From contig NZ_CP093361.1 of the NCBI RefSeq assembly GCF_023380205.1, forward strand, positions 744,001-808,000: a stretch of 64,000 nucleotides of DNA, in the 5' to 3' direction. The notes below the pieces were generated by a model that saw only the letters and a list, made by a program, of their open reading frames with translations, was not told the origin of the DNA and searched no databases. Made by a program: the position numbers and the translations under genes. This DNA is from Nicoliella spurrieriana (GTDB lineage: Bacteria > Bacillota > Bacilli > Lactobacillales > Lactobacillaceae). This document shows positions 1 through 8,682 of the stretch, in pieces; position 1 is the first letter of the stretch, and every line of letters begins with the position of its first letter.

Positions 1-524
1 AGCAATTGATGCATGATCGCGGCCCGGTCACGATCGTTGCCGGATTGATTGCTTCACTCCCCGGAATTTCCATGTTTTTGACCTCCTCGATTTGGGGCCG
101 CATTGGGGATACCCACGGGACGCAACGGGTCTTGATTCTGGGGATCGTGTTCTCTGGAATCCTGTACTTCCCCCAGGCCTTCACCACGAGTGTGGTAACG
201 CTTGGGATTCTCCGCTTCCTGGTCGGGGCTGCGAATGCGGCAGTGTACCCCACGATTCAAACGATGTTAGCCAAGGAAACGCCTAGTAATATGACGGGGA
301 TGGTCTTTAGTTTGAATCAGGCTGCCCAGGCACTGGGGGCCGTAATTGGTTCGATGATCGGTGGGGTCATTTCAAACCTCTTTGATTACAGTGGGGTCTT
401 CATCTTTAATACGCTGATGTTATTATTTGTGTTAGTATTAATCCTGTGGCGGGTTCCCGAACTGCGTTGGAACGCAGGTAGGGCGACCAGCCAAAACGTT
501 AGAAAGGAAGATCAGGATGGCTAA
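1..524 (+). CDS. MFS multidrug-type transporter, C-terminal part (5' end outside window)
   Basis: Partial gene: the frame is open to the left edge, so the first visible TTG is not the start. The roughly 173 visible residues cover the last part of an MFS transporter, with four to five hydrophobic helices and an R-x-G-D loop (GRIGDTHG) like the conserved inter-helix loop of the second MFS half. It aligns throughout with the C-terminal half of the complete transporter encoded at 1009-2208, including the shared GMxFSLNQxAQAxGxVIG stretch, so the two are tandem paralogues. Drug or metabolite:proton antiport of the MdtG/DHA1 type is a family-level inference and the substrate is unknown. Its stop overlaps the start of the next gene by 8 bases, which implies translational coupling. 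Confidence 0.85.
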   Translation, partial: QLMHDRGPVTIVAGLIASLPGISMFLTSSIWGRIGDTHGTQRVLILGIVFSGILYFPQAFTTSVVTLGILRFLVGAANAAVYPTIQTMLAKETPSNMTGMVFSLNQAAQALGAVIGSMIGGVISNLFDYSGVFIFNTLMLLFVLVLILWRVPELRWNAGRATSQNVRKEDQDG

Positions 525-936
525 AAATTTAAGAATTGTCGAACTAGCTGATGGCGGGTTAGATCAGGCGGTCATGGCCCAGCCAGCAGTCGACCTACCG
601 ACGAAGCAGTTAGCCGACTTGTTGTACCGCAGTCAATACAAATCTGAAAATCAGGGGATTTACGTTGCGCCATACGAATCCTACCATGCTGACTCGGATA
701 CCTATGATGCACAGGAACCATACGATCAATACTTGGAACACATGATCGCTGATTACCTGGGTGAATTTGCAACGATTCGCGAAGAAGCCCAAAGGCATTT
801 CCACCGTGAAATGTCGGTCGGCTACTACGTCGAATTATTCATTGCCCGCCTGCATCGCAAGTTTGAGAACCACCAAGATGTCGGGTCGTTGGTGATGGTC
901 GATGGGTATGAAAAAGAACTGACTGAATTAAAATAA
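517..936 (+). CDS. hypothetical protein, 139 aa
   Basis: ATG at 517 is preceded by an AAAGGAAG ribosome binding site inside the end of the MFS gene and overlaps it by 8 bases, so the two are translated from one message. The protein is soluble, acidic and Tyr/Asp/Glu-rich, with no signal peptide or membrane segment. The middle (about 45-75) is rich in Tyr and Asp, and the C-terminal half looks helical. I do not recognise the family. A terminator follows directly, so this is the last gene of its transcript. Coupling to an exporter is the only functional hint. Confidence 0.75.
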   Translation: MAKNLRIVELADGGLDQAVMAQPAVDLPTKQLADLLYRSQYKSENQGIYVAPYESYHADSDTYDAQEPYDQYLEHMIADYLGEFATIREEAQRHFHREMSVGYYVELFIARLHRKFENHQDVGSLVMVDGYEKELTELK

Positions 937-941
937 TAAAT

Positions 942-977
942 AGGAATGCCGTCCGTTGCGAGGAGCATTCCTTTTTT
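942..977 (+). terminator. rho-independent terminator
   Basis: AGGAATGC (942-949) pairs with GCATTCCT (965-972), followed by a run of T. It closes the MFS plus unknown-gene transcript. Confidence 0.8.
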
Positions 978-1008
978 AACGCAAATTAATAATAAGGAGG
1001 AATTGATA

Positions 1009-2208
1009 ATGACAGAGTCAAATCGGAACTGGCGGAAAAATCTGTGGGTCCTTTTATTTGGGACCTTCATCACGGGGGTGGCGTTCAATGAAGTGATTCC
1101 ATTCATGTCGCTATACATTAGTGATTTGGGCACCTTTACGTCCGGACAACTATCGATTTTAAGTGGGATCGTTTACGCCGCATCGTTTTTGGTCGTGGCG
1201 CTCACCGCACCGTTTTGGGGGAAATTTGCTGACCGTCACGGCCGCAAGCGAATGATTTTACAGACTGCATTGGGTTCAGCAATTTCAATTGCCCTGATGG
1301 GCTGTGTGACCAACGTCTGGCAGTTCATTGGCCTGCGGTTTTTACAGGGCTTTTTTGACGGGGTCATCCCCAACTGTATTGCCCTGGTGGCGACTGAAAC
1401 CCCACGCGACCGGGTCCAATCGGCCCTCAGCATCCTTTCGACCGGCTACACCAGTGGCTTTTTACTGGGCCCCATCTTTGGCGGGATTTTAGTGAGTTTC
1501 ATTTCGATTCGGGTCTCCTTTTTTGTGACTGGCATACTACTATTTTCATTTTTCCTAATGGCCTTATTAATGGTCACGGAGGATTATCAACCGGATCCGG
1601 ATGCTGATGAGACTGGCTGGCATTTATTCCGGAACTTTCCGAATCCGCACTTCGTGTTGTACATGCTATTAACGTCGGTAATCGTCCAAAGCGGGTTGAA
1701 CGCAGTCTTTCCGATTATTACGCTCTATGTTAAACAGTTATTAGGTGGCCACGGGCCAATTGCAATCGTGGCGGGGTTAATTACCGCGTTGCCCGGGATG
1801 GCAATGGTGTTAAGCTCCCCCATAATGGGGCGCTACGGTGATCGCCACGGGGCTTCTAAGGCGTTAACGATTGGCTTTATCATTGTCATCATTGCCTACT
1901 TCCCACAGGGGTTCGCGACTAGCGTTACCATGTTGGGCATCTTTCGGTTCATAAACGGGATCGGGAATGCGGGGGTCTTCCCATCGATTCAAACCCTCTT
2001 TGCCAAGGGAACGCCCCCGACCATGACCGGGATGGCATTTAGCTTAAACCAGGGGGCCCAGGCGATTGGTTCGGTCATTGGGGCCATCGTTGGTGGGGTC
2101 ATCTCCAATTTCTTTGGTTACAGCGGGGTCTTTTACTTTGCCGCTGCGACGATGATCATTAACCTCGTCATTATTAAATGGCGGGTCCCGGAAGTGCGAA
2201 AATACTAA
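1009..2208 (+). CDS. MFS multidrug-type transporter, 399 aa
   Basis: Start chosen at ATG 1009, 9 bases after AAGGAGG. An upstream in-frame ATG at 946 lies inside the preceding terminator and is rejected. Twelve hydrophobic helices fit a full MFS transporter. The loop after helix 2 reads GKFADRHGRKR, the classical MFS motif A, and the second half has GRYGDRHGAS. Length is normal for DHA1-type drug:proton antiporters (MdtG/YfmO-like). It is a paralogue of the truncated transporter at the left edge. It has its own ribosome binding site and a strong terminator after the stop. Substrate cannot be told from sequence. Confidence 0.9.
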   Translation: MTESNRNWRKNLWVLLFGTFITGVAFNEVIPFMSLYISDLGTFTSGQLSILSGIVYAASFLVVALTAPFWGKFADRHGRKRMILQTALGSAISIALMGCVTNVWQFIGLRFLQGFFDGVIPNCIALVATETPRDRVQSALSILSTGYTSGFLLGPIFGGILVSFISIRVSFFVTGILLFSFFLMALLMVTEDYQPDPDADETGWHLFRNFPNPHFVLYMLLTSVIVQSGLNAVFPIITLYVKQLLGGHGPIAIVAGLITALPGMAMVLSSPIMGRYGDRHGASKALTIGFIIVIIAYFPQGFATSVTMLGIFRFINGIGNAGVFPSIQTLFAKGTPPTMTGMAFSLNQGAQAIGSVIGAIVGGVISNFFGYSGVFYFAAATMIINLVIIKWRVPEVRKY

Positions 2209-2248
2209 AAAAACGATTGCTACTCTACTTCGAGTAACAATCGTTTTT
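2209..2248 (+). terminator. rho-independent terminator (possibly bidirectional)
   Basis: Stem AAACGATTGCTACTC / GAGTAACAATCGTTT with a short loop. An A-run lies on the left and a T-run on the right, so it could also serve the convergent permease gene. Confidence 0.85.
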
Positions 2249-2266
2249 AATTAGCATCATAATTGA

Positions 2267-3673
2267 TTAATACATGTCATCGGAACCTTTTTTGGCCTTT
2301 TCCACATCACTTTGGTTGTATTTTACAAAGTAGATGATGGTCATAACGGCAAGGAAGATGACCCCGATAATCAATGGAACCCGCGTTGCGTCGTTAAAGA
2401 ACATAAAGATCAACGTCAAGATCAAGAAGAAAATCGTGATGTAATTCGTATATGGTGATAGGGGCATCTTAAATGGATGGCCCTTCATTTCTTCGGGATG
2501 CAACTTCCGGAACCGAATTTGGCTGATCAAAATTACGAACCATGGTACCATTCCGGGAAGCACACTGGAACTATAAACCATTACGAAGATTTCGCCAGCG
2601 TTCTTGAAGAACAGGGGCAGCACGAAGTTTAAGACGACCCCGATGAAAATCCCAAAGGAAATCGCCCCGACCGCATAGAACGGCACTCCATGACGATTAA
2701 TTCTTAAGAACCGCTTAGGGAGCTTGTGGTCTTCTGCCAGTAACAACGTCATCCGGCTGGCACTGTAAATTCCGGAGTTCGAACCAGAAAGGGCGGCCGT
2801 TAGGACCACAAAGTTAATGATTCCAGCCGCAGCGGTAATTCCCAGCTTAGCGAAGGTTTCCACAAATGGGGAACCAATTTCACCAATCTTATCCCATGGA
2901 TAGATACTGAGAATTACGAAGATTGCCCCGATATAAAAGATTAGGATCCGACCAATCGTGGATTGAATCGCTTCGATTAATGACTTCTTCGGGTTTTCAG
3001 CTTCCCCAGCGGTCACCCCGATTAATTCGATTCCCTGATACGATCCGAGCACGATGGCCAGGGCGAAGAAGAAGCCCTTGACGCCACCGGTAAAGAATCC
3101 GTACTTCCAAATGTTACTAATCCCGACTGGATGCATATCATGGCCAAACCCAAAGATAATCACACCCAATCCAGCGATAATCATCAAGACGATCGTGACC
3201 ACCTTGATCATGGCGAACCAGTATTCAAGTTCCCCGAACGCCTTGACTGAAATCAGATTAGCAATTGCTAGTGAAACGACTGCGACTAATCCTGGAATCC
3301 ATCCCGGCAGGCCTGACCACCAGAATTTACAGTAGGTCCCGATCGCAATCACTTCACTCATTCCAACCACGATGTATTGAAAAATATTACTCCACGCCGT
3401 TAAGTACCCAAAGACTGGGTGCATGTACTGGTTCGCGAACTGGGCGAACGATCCGGTCACGGGATGGACGTATAACATTTCCCCGAGCGACCGCATAATT
3501 AAGTATAGAAAAATTCCGGCAATGGCGTAGTCGATCAAAACGGACGGGCCGGTCCAACCAATCGTTGAAGACGAACCCATGAATAGGCCGACCCCGATGG
3601 TCCCGCCCAATGCAATCATTTGCATGTGGCGGGGTGCCAACCCCCGTTGTAAGTTTTTTGGTTTCTCTGCCAT
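2267..3673 (-). CDS. amino acid permease, AAT family (APC superfamily), 468 aa
   Basis: Twelve hydrophobic segments with the AAT signature in helix 1 (GGTIGVGLFMGSSSTI) preceded by RHMQMIALGG, as in CycA- and GabP-type permeases. The typical SGSNSGIYSASRM motif lies in the second half. The family imports amino acids with protons, and the substrate is not determined (D-Ala/Gly/Ser-like by general resemblance only). A GTG nine bases upstream is in frame, but ATG at 3673 has the well-placed GAGGAA site, so ATG is used. It is closely related to the neighbouring permease at 3793-5208. The two have separate promoters, and a terminator lies between them. Confidence 0.92.
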   Translation of the reverse strand: MAEKPKNLQRGLAPRHMQMIALGGTIGVGLFMGSSSTIGWTGPSVLIDYAIAGIFLYLIMRSLGEMLYVHPVTGSFAQFANQYMHPVFGYLTAWSNIFQYIVVGMSEVIAIGTYCKFWWSGLPGWIPGLVAVVSLAIANLISVKAFGELEYWFAMIKVVTIVLMIIAGLGVIIFGFGHDMHPVGISNIWKYGFFTGGVKGFFFALAIVLGSYQGIELIGVTAGEAENPKKSLIEAIQSTIGRILIFYIGAIFVILSIYPWDKIGEIGSPFVETFAKLGITAAAGIINFVVLTAALSGSNSGIYSASRMTLLLAEDHKLPKRFLRINRHGVPFYAVGAISFGIFIGVVLNFVLPLFFKNAGEIFVMVYSSSVLPGMVPWFVILISQIRFRKLHPEEMKGHPFKMPLSPYTNYITIFFLILTLIFMFFNDATRVPLIIGVIFLAVMTIIYFVKYNQSDVEKAKKGSDDMY

Positions 3674-3708
3674 ATTAAACACTTCCTCAAATTTAAGTCA
3701 ACGGTTCA

Positions 3709-3737
3709 ATATTACTGAACAACTGTTCATTTGTCAA
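3709..3737 (-). promoter_or_regulatory. promoter of the first permease gene
   Basis: On the minus strand: -35 TTGACA (3732-3737), 17-base spacer, -10 TAATAT (3709-3714). This is close to the sigma-A consensus. Confidence 0.75.
3716..3729. promoter_or_regulatory. dyad in promoter spacer, candidate operator
   Basis: Perfect inverted repeat TGAACA-AC-TGTTCA lying wholly between the -35 and -10 boxes, where a bound repressor would block polymerase. The regulator is unknown. Confidence 0.5.
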
Positions 3738-3747
3738 ATAAAGGTAA

Positions 3748-3779
3748 TTAAAAACGGCCCCGAATCACTTCGGTACCGT
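3748..3779 (-). terminator. rho-independent terminator of the second permease gene
   Basis: Read on the minus strand, ACGGTACCGAA pairs with TTCGGGGCCGT (two central mismatches) and is followed by TTTTT. Confidence 0.65.
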
Positions 3780-3792
3780 CCTGATGTTAAGC

Positions 3793-5208
3793 TTATTTAT
3801 CAAAAATTTCCTTACCCTGATTCTTCCGGCGTTCTTCTATGTCAGTCCGATTATACTTAACAAAGTAGATAATCGTCATGATGGCGAGGAACACGGCCCC
3901 GATAATTACGGGGACCCGGGTATCGTTATTAACGACCATGAAGATTAAGGTCACGAATAAGACGAAGAGGGTGATGTAATTAGTGTATGGTGACCATGGC
4001 ATCTGGAAGGGGTGGTTTTCTAGTTCTTCTGGGTGCAGCTTTCTAAACCGCATCTCACTAACTAAAATGACGAACCATGGGACCATTCCAGGTAAGATAC
4101 TGGAACTGTAAACTAACACGAAGATGTCCCCAGCGTTCTTAATAAAGAATGGTAGGACCACGTTTAGAATTACCCCGATGAAGATTCCACCGGAAACGGC
4201 GAGCACCGTGTACAACGGCACGCCGCTCTTGGTCAATTCGAGGAACTTCTTTGGTAACTTGCCCTCCTTAGAAAGCAGGTAGGTCATCCGACTGGAACTG
4301 TAGATTGCGGAGTTCGAACCGGAAAGCGCAGCCGTTAACACCACGAAATTAATGATTCCAGCCGCAGCGGTAATCCCTAACTTGGAGAAGGTAAGCACGA
4401 ATGGGGAACCGATGGTCCCAATCTTATCCCATGGGTAGATTGAAACGATTACGAAGATGGCCCCGATGTAAAAGATTAAAATCCGGCCGATCGTGGATTG
4501 AATCGCTTCAACGATTGACTTCTTAGGGTTGTCAGCTTCACCAGCCGTGACCCCGATCAATTCGACCCCTTGGTACGAACCGAGGACGATTGCAAGGGCG
4601 AATAGGAAGCCCTTCACACCCCCGGTGAAGAAACCATCTTTCCATAGGTTACTGATGCCGACCGGATGGCCACCGTGGCCGAACCCAAAGATGATCACGC
4701 CTAGCCCGGCAACGATCATTAAGACGATTGTGACCACCTTGATTAAGGCGAACCAGTATTCCAGTTCTCCAAATGATTTTACGGAGAAGAGGTTGGCGAG
4801 GGCTAACGCGACGATGGCAATGATGCCGGGAACCCACCCGGGTAATCCGGGGAACCAGAAATGACAATAGGTTCCAATGGCGATCACTTCACTCATTCCA
4901 ACGAGGACCCACTGGAAGATGTTACTCCAAGCGGTTAAGTATCCGAAAACGGGATGCATATATAGGGTGGCAAATTGCGAAAACGCCCCGGTAACTGGAT
5001 GGACGTAAAGCATTTCCCCCAATGCCCGCATGATTAAGTATAAAAAGACACCGGCAAGGGCGTAGTCTAACAACACGGAGGGACCGGTCCAATGAATCGT
5101 GGATGATGACCCCATGAATAATCCGACCCCGATGGTTCCACCAAGGGCGATCATTTGCATATGACGAGGAGCTAACTTACGTTCTAGTTCTTCGTTTTTT
5201 TCTGACAC
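3793..5208 (-). CDS. amino acid permease, AAT family, paralogue, 471 aa
   Basis: Same architecture as the downstream permease: RHMQMIALGGTIGVGLFMGSSS at the N-terminus, SGSNSAIYSSSRM in the second half, and about twelve hydrophobic helices. The two proteins match over nearly their whole length, which indicates gene duplication. The start is GTG at 5208, with AGAAGG placed about 7 bases upstream. No ATG fits better. The predicted role is proton-coupled amino-acid uptake at the membrane, and the substrate is unknown. Its own promoter and terminator make it a separate transcript from the paralogue. Confidence 0.92.
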   Translation of the reverse strand: MSEKNEELERKLAPRHMQMIALGGTIGVGLFMGSSSTIHWTGPSVLLDYALAGVFLYLIMRALGEMLYVHPVTGAFSQFATLYMHPVFGYLTAWSNIFQWVLVGMSEVIAIGTYCHFWFPGLPGWVPGIIAIVALALANLFSVKSFGELEYWFALIKVVTIVLMIVAGLGVIIFGFGHGGHPVGISNLWKDGFFTGGVKGFLFALAIVLGSYQGVELIGVTAGEADNPKKSIVEAIQSTIGRILIFYIGAIFVIVSIYPWDKIGTIGSPFVLTFSKLGITAAAGIINFVVLTAALSGSNSAIYSSSRMTYLLSKEGKLPKKFLELTKSGVPLYTVLAVSGGIFIGVILNVVLPFFIKNAGDIFVLVYSSSILPGMVPWFVILVSEMRFRKLHPEELENHPFQMPWSPYTNYITLFVLFVTLIFMVVNNDTRVPVIIGAVFLAIMTIIYFVKYNRTDIEERRKNQGKEIFDK

Positions 5209-5247
5209 ATTAACACCTTCTTAAAAAATTTAGAAAAACGTAATGGT

Positions 5248-5277
5248 ATCTTACAAGATGAACCATTCCTAAGTCAA
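5248..5277 (-). promoter_or_regulatory. promoter of the second permease gene
   Basis: Minus strand TTGACT (5272-5277), 18-base spacer, TAAGAT (5248-5253). The dyad seen at the other permease promoter is absent here. Confidence 0.55.
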
Positions 5278-5378
5278 GCCAATGTAATTGAACCCAACAG
5301 CTTCCATTTTAGCCTAAAAACGAATAAATTTAAATAGATTAATTTAAATGTTCGTAAAATCACATGTGCAAACGCAAA

Positions 5379-5405
5379 TAAAAAAGCCACCTGGGAAGGC
5401 GACTT
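5379..5405 (-). terminator. rho-independent terminator after the marR-like gene
   Basis: Minus strand AAGTCGCC / GGTGGCTT (with wobble pairs) followed by a six-T run, a few bases after the regulator stop. Confidence 0.7.
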
Positions 5406-5407
5406 TC

Positions 5408-5857
5408 CTAGTCATCTTGTTTTTCGATGGCGGTATTAAGGCGTTCTTGAATATTTTGAATATTCTTGAGTGCTGCATTAAACTCTTCAGGGGTGTAACC
5501 CATTTGGTTTAGACACATTTCAGTACAGTTAGTAATTTCGCCTTGGAGTTCTTTACCGTGGGGGGTAAGTGAGACGATCAAGCGACGTTCATCCTCTTTA
5601 TCACGTTCACGGGTAATCCAACCACCTTTTTCCAACCGTTTTAAGAGCGGGGTCAAGGTCCCATTGGTCAAGTCCAATTCTTTACTAAGGGTATTGACGG
5701 TAACACCATCTTTTTTCCAAAGAGTCAGCAAAGTAATATACTGAACGTAAGTAAGGTTAAATTTCTTTAGTGGCTTTTGGTATAGTTTATTGTATAACTG
5801 ATGGGTCCGCGAAACTTGGAAACATAGCTGTCGATCCAAATCAATACTAAAATTCAT
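5408..5857 (-). CDS. MarR family transcriptional regulator, OhrR-like, 149 aa
   Basis: Winged-helix MarR protein. The DNA-binding part contains the OhrR-type run SGTL/NGTLTPLLKRLEKGGWITR followed by a wing with DERR. An N-terminal Cys in the QLCF context matches the redox-sensing Cys of OhrR proteins, so peroxide sensing is possible (family knowledge plus inference). ATG at 5857 follows GGAGGG with 7-base spacing and is preferred over the upstream in-frame start. No ohr gene is next to it. Its neighbour upstream is an ABC exporter, which it may regulate. Confidence 0.85.
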   Translation of the reverse strand: MNFSIDLDRQLCFQVSRTHQLYNKLYQKPLKKFNLTYVQYITLLTLWKKDGVTVNTLSKELDLTNGTLTPLLKRLEKGGWITRERDKEDERRLIVSLTPHGKELQGEITNCTEMCLNQMGYTPEEFNAALKNIQNIQERLNTAIEKQDD

Positions 5858-5923
5858 AATAATCCCTCCTAGCATAATTATATTAGAACATCATACTAAT
5901 TATACCAGAAAATATAGAAAGAT

Positions 5924-6679
5924 TTAACGTTTTAGCGGTTTCATGTATAAAAAGAGACATAATGCCAAAACTGTGAAGATAACTCCGTAGATTAAACTTC
6001 CTGTAATCGCTTCTGGCCGGTATAACTTGGTCAAGGTATGGTTAATTGGCTTAATTAACTGGTTTTCGACCATCAAGAAGTTAAATGGTTCCCACTTTAA
6101 GAACCGGTGGTGGTAAACGAAGAGAAACCCGATCCAGGCAATTCCTAGTCCGACGTAATTAAGGCCGATGCCAGTGGCGATTGCGCCCATGCGACTCTTA
6201 ATCCCGCGGCAGAGGACCATTAAAAACATAATCATCGTGCTCATAATGAACATGTGGATTGCATTTCCGTAAACCACGATGTTGAACTGCTTGAATGAAT
6301 GCATATCCTGCCCGCCAAAGACGATTAGTTGCATTAAAATAACTAGGATCACGCTAATTAGCATGAAGAAGACGTATGAACACACCAAGAAGATGCATTG
6401 GCTGAAGAAGACATCGATCTTACGATGGCCCTTATCAATTAAACTGGCTAGGAATTCACGGGTATCGTGGCTACCAAAGGAAAGGCTAGCTAGGATCATC
6501 ATTAACAGTCCGATTACCACGTTCGCGGTCCCTAATGATTCAAAAAAGTTTTCGGCGTTGATGAGGTTCCCAAAGGCCCCCCAGATAGCAACAACAATGA
6601 TGTACAGTGCTAGGATCGCACCGAAGATGAGTGAGAGCTTGCCCTTTTTGGCAAACGTTTCTTTAATTGCATTAAACAC
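5924..6679 (-). CDS. ABC-2 type exporter permease, 251 aa
   Basis: About six membrane helices, in the size and layout of permeases of the bacitracin/lantibiotic-immunity exporter type. It resembles the permease encoded at 6818-7567 (similar length, with the shared pattern WV/WEPFNFLxVxxQ near residue 195). Starts at GTG 6679 behind a perfect AGGAGG. It has its own promoter and is separated by a terminator from the upstream ATPase-permease pair, so it may be an alternative or second subunit for that ATPase. The exported substrate is unknown. Confidence 0.75.
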   Translation of the reverse strand: MFNAIKETFAKKGKLSLIFGAILALYIIVVAIWGAFGNLINAENFFESLGTANVVIGLLMMILASLSFGSHDTREFLASLIDKGHRKIDVFFSQCIFLVCSYVFFMLISVILVILMQLIVFGGQDMHSFKQFNIVVYGNAIHMFIMSTMIMFLMVLCRGIKSRMGAIATGIGLNYVGLGIAWIGFLFVYHHRFLKWEPFNFLMVENQLIKPINHTLTKLYRPEAITGSLIYGVIFTVLALCLFLYMKPLKR

Positions 6680-6724
6680 AAAAACGGACCTCCTGATCCT
6701 GGTAAAATCTAAGATATTATTTAG

Positions 6725-6752
6725 AGTTTATCACTTTTTTAATGGTAGTCAA
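6725..6752 (-). promoter_or_regulatory. promoter of ABC permease gene
   Basis: Minus strand TTGACT (6747-6752), 16-base spacer, TAAACT (6725-6730). Confidence 0.45.
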
Positions 6753-6771
6753 TAGTGATAGGACGGCAATG

Positions 6772-6808
6772 AAAAAGCTTAAACCATTATTACGAAATGG
6801 TTTAAGCT
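6772..6808 (-). terminator. rho-independent terminator of ABC operon
   Basis: Perfect 13-bp stem AGCTTAAACCATT / AATGGTTTAAGCT followed by TTTTT on the minus strand. Confidence 0.9.
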
Positions 6809-6817
6809 ATGGGTGAA

Positions 6818-7567
6818 TTAGATATTGCGGCGGTTAAAAATTACATATGCAATGATTAAGAAGATGACTCCATAAATTGCTGCCCCGGCGGTGATTGCAT
6901 TTAAGCTTAAGCCGGTCAGCTTATGGTAGGGGGCAAAGTTATATTGTTGTTGAACTAGGAAAAAGTTAAATGGATTGTACTTCACCCATTCGTACTTGTG
7001 GATTAAAATCGAAAGCACGCTGCCCAGTAGTTGGGTCGCTAGGATCGATGCCACCCCGATTCCAATTGAACCACCGGAACTCTTTGCGATGTTACTGATC
7101 AAAATCACGAAGGCGGCAATCAAGAACACGTAGATTGATTGTCCGATCGCAATGTGGGTCGTTTCGTGAATCATCTTTGCGCTGACCGGGGTCGAATTGA
7201 AGAAGATGACCTTAAGGATTAGCGTAAATAGGTAGTTGAAAATTACGATGCCGACGTAGATCCAAATGAGGGTGACTAACTTACTAATGAAGACCTGCAG
7301 TCTGGAATACTGGCGGGATAGTAGGTTTTTGATCGTTTTATTAACAAATTCATTGGTGATAATCGTACTAGCAATCACGACCATGATGATTTCCAAAATT
7401 TCAATTGACTGTCCGGCGCTGGTGATAAAATCACTGCCCGTCATGATGTGGAATTGCTTGGTGCCCACTGCCATCAGGAGTTGAAAAACGAATAGGATCA
7501 CCAATGAGACCCATAATGACCTTCCCTTAATGGCTTTGTAGGCTTCCTGTCTTAATAGTGTCAGCAT
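6818..7567 (-). CDS. ABC-2 type exporter permease, 249 aa
   Basis: Six predicted membrane helices. The N-terminus MLTLLRQEAYKAIKGRSLW is typical of ABC-2 permeases that pair with BcrA-like ATPases. Its ATG overlaps the TAA of the ATPase gene by one base (TAATG), so the two are translationally coupled and very likely form one transporter. Likely role: export of, or self-protection against, a peptide or drug (family-level inference). Confidence 0.85.
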   Translation of the reverse strand: MLTLLRQEAYKAIKGRSLWVSLVILFVFQLLMAVGTKQFHIMTGSDFITSAGQSIEILEIIMVVIASTIITNEFVNKTIKNLLSRQYSRLQVFISKLVTLIWIYVGIVIFNYLFTLILKVIFFNSTPVSAKMIHETTHIAIGQSIYVFLIAAFVILISNIAKSSGGSIGIGVASILATQLLGSVLSILIHKYEWVKYNPFNFFLVQQQYNFAPYHKLTGLSLNAITAGAAIYGVIFLIIAYVIFNRRNI

Positions 7568-8478
7568 TACTTGATTTCCTCCTTTTGATTATCAGCGGTT
7601 AATAGCTTCAACAGTGATTCTTCTAGGTCTGCACTAGCCACCTGGACGTTTAAAATGGTCACGTTCGCACTTACTAATGCTACCATTGCTGCGTTTAAGG
7701 CCCCAGCGGTGTTGTTTAATTCAACCAACTTATCGTTAATATGGGCGTCTAATCCGGAAGCTTGCAATGCGGTAAGGGCTTGCTGTGCATCTGCGGTCTC
7801 AATCTTAATTAACTGGTGGTCACTATTCAAAAATTCAGCAGCGGGGGCTTGTTTCACCACGCGCCCGTGGTTAATTACAACGTATGAGTCGGCAATCCGC
7901 GCTAGTTCATCGAGTAGGTGGCTGGAAATTAAGATGCTAATTCCACGACTAGCTAGCTTTAATAGCAGGTCACGCAGGTCATGGGTCGATTGGGGATCCA
8001 AACCGTTCATCGGTTCATCTAGGATCAAAAGCTTGGGATGGTTCAGCAACGTGATTGCAATGCCCAGTCGTTGCCGCATTCCTAATGAATATTTTTTGGC
8101 CTTGCGCTTAGCGAACTTTTCAATCTGGGTATCTTCCATAATCTGCTTTATTTCAGCAGCGGTCGTTACCCCCTCATTATAGAGGTGCAGATGGTCTAAA
8201 CCACTTAGGTTATCGTAGAGTGCCGGGGTCTCAATCATCGTGCCCACGTTTTTTAATGCCTTTCGATGGTGGCGATTGAGCGGTTGGTTGTTGATTGAAA
8301 TCGACCCATGTGAGTAGTTGGTCAAGCCAACGATTGTTTTCATGATCGTCGACTTCCCAGCTCCATTGGGGCCGATTAATCCTAAAATCTTCCCTGCTGG
8401 AATTTCAAAGCTAACGTTATGCAGAACTTGTTTTTGACCATATTTTTTATTAAGGTTGGTCACTTTTAACATTGCCAT
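7567..8478 (-). CDS. ABC transporter ATPase, BcrA-type, 303 aa
   Basis: Complete nucleotide-binding domain: Walker A GPNGAGKST near residue 40, signature YSLGMRQRLG, Walker B LLILDEPMNGLDP and the switch His in ISSHLLDE. The extra 90-residue C-terminal part is typical of BcrA/lantibiotic-immunity ATPases. ATG at 8478 follows AAGGAG. It energises the permease coupled directly downstream, and perhaps also the second permease at 5924-6679. The promoter upstream is flanked by two dyads, so it is probably repressed by an unidentified regulator. Confidence 0.92.
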   Translation of the reverse strand: MAMLKVTNLNKKYGQKQVLHNVSFEIPAGKILGLIGPNGAGKSTIMKTIVGLTNYSHGSISINNQPLNRHHRKALKNVGTMIETPALYDNLSGLDHLHLYNEGVTTAAEIKQIMEDTQIEKFAKRKAKKYSLGMRQRLGIAITLLNHPKLLILDEPMNGLDPQSTHDLRDLLLKLASRGISILISSHLLDELARIADSYVVINHGRVVKQAPAAEFLNSDHQLIKIETADAQQALTALQASGLDAHINDKLVELNNTAGALNAAMVALVSANVTILNVQVASADLEESLLKLLTADNQKEEIK

Positions 8479-8493
8479 TTCACTTCTCCTTTA

Positions 8494-8515
8494 GTTAATT
8501 ACTTATGTAACTAAC
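8494..8515. promoter_or_regulatory. dyad downstream of ABC promoter, candidate operator
   Basis: GTTAATTAC-TTAT-GTAACTAAC: 9-bp arms with one mismatch, overlapping the end of the -10 box and the probable transcription start of the ABC operon. Confidence 0.45.
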
Positions 8516-8541
8516 TATACCATAATAATTTAAAATATCAA
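8514..8541 (-). promoter_or_regulatory. promoter of the ABC operon
   Basis: Minus strand -35 TTGATA (8536-8541), 16-base spacer, extended -10 TGGTATAGT (TATAGT at 8514-8519). Confidence 0.65.
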
Positions 8542-8553
8542 GGTTTGATATTT
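8533..8553. promoter_or_regulatory. perfect dyad over -35 box, candidate operator
   Basis: AAATATCAA-GGT-TTGATATTT, perfect 9-bp arms, covering the -35 box of the ABC operon and lying on the side of the divergent muralytic gene. Confidence 0.5.
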
Positions 8554-8682
8554 CAAGTTCGTAATATCATGTAATTAAGCTGTAATATTTTGATAATGCT
8601 CATGTAAGATTGGTCGTGTAGAGTATTAAATATCGAATCAACCAATACATAACCAATCTTTCAAGGAGGAACAATTTCCCAT

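Noticed and set aside
5408-5857. MarR-like gene as an ohrR with a neighbouring peroxide reductase
   Set aside because: No ohr gene is present nearby. Only the Cys and fold support an OhrR-like label, so the function is left open.
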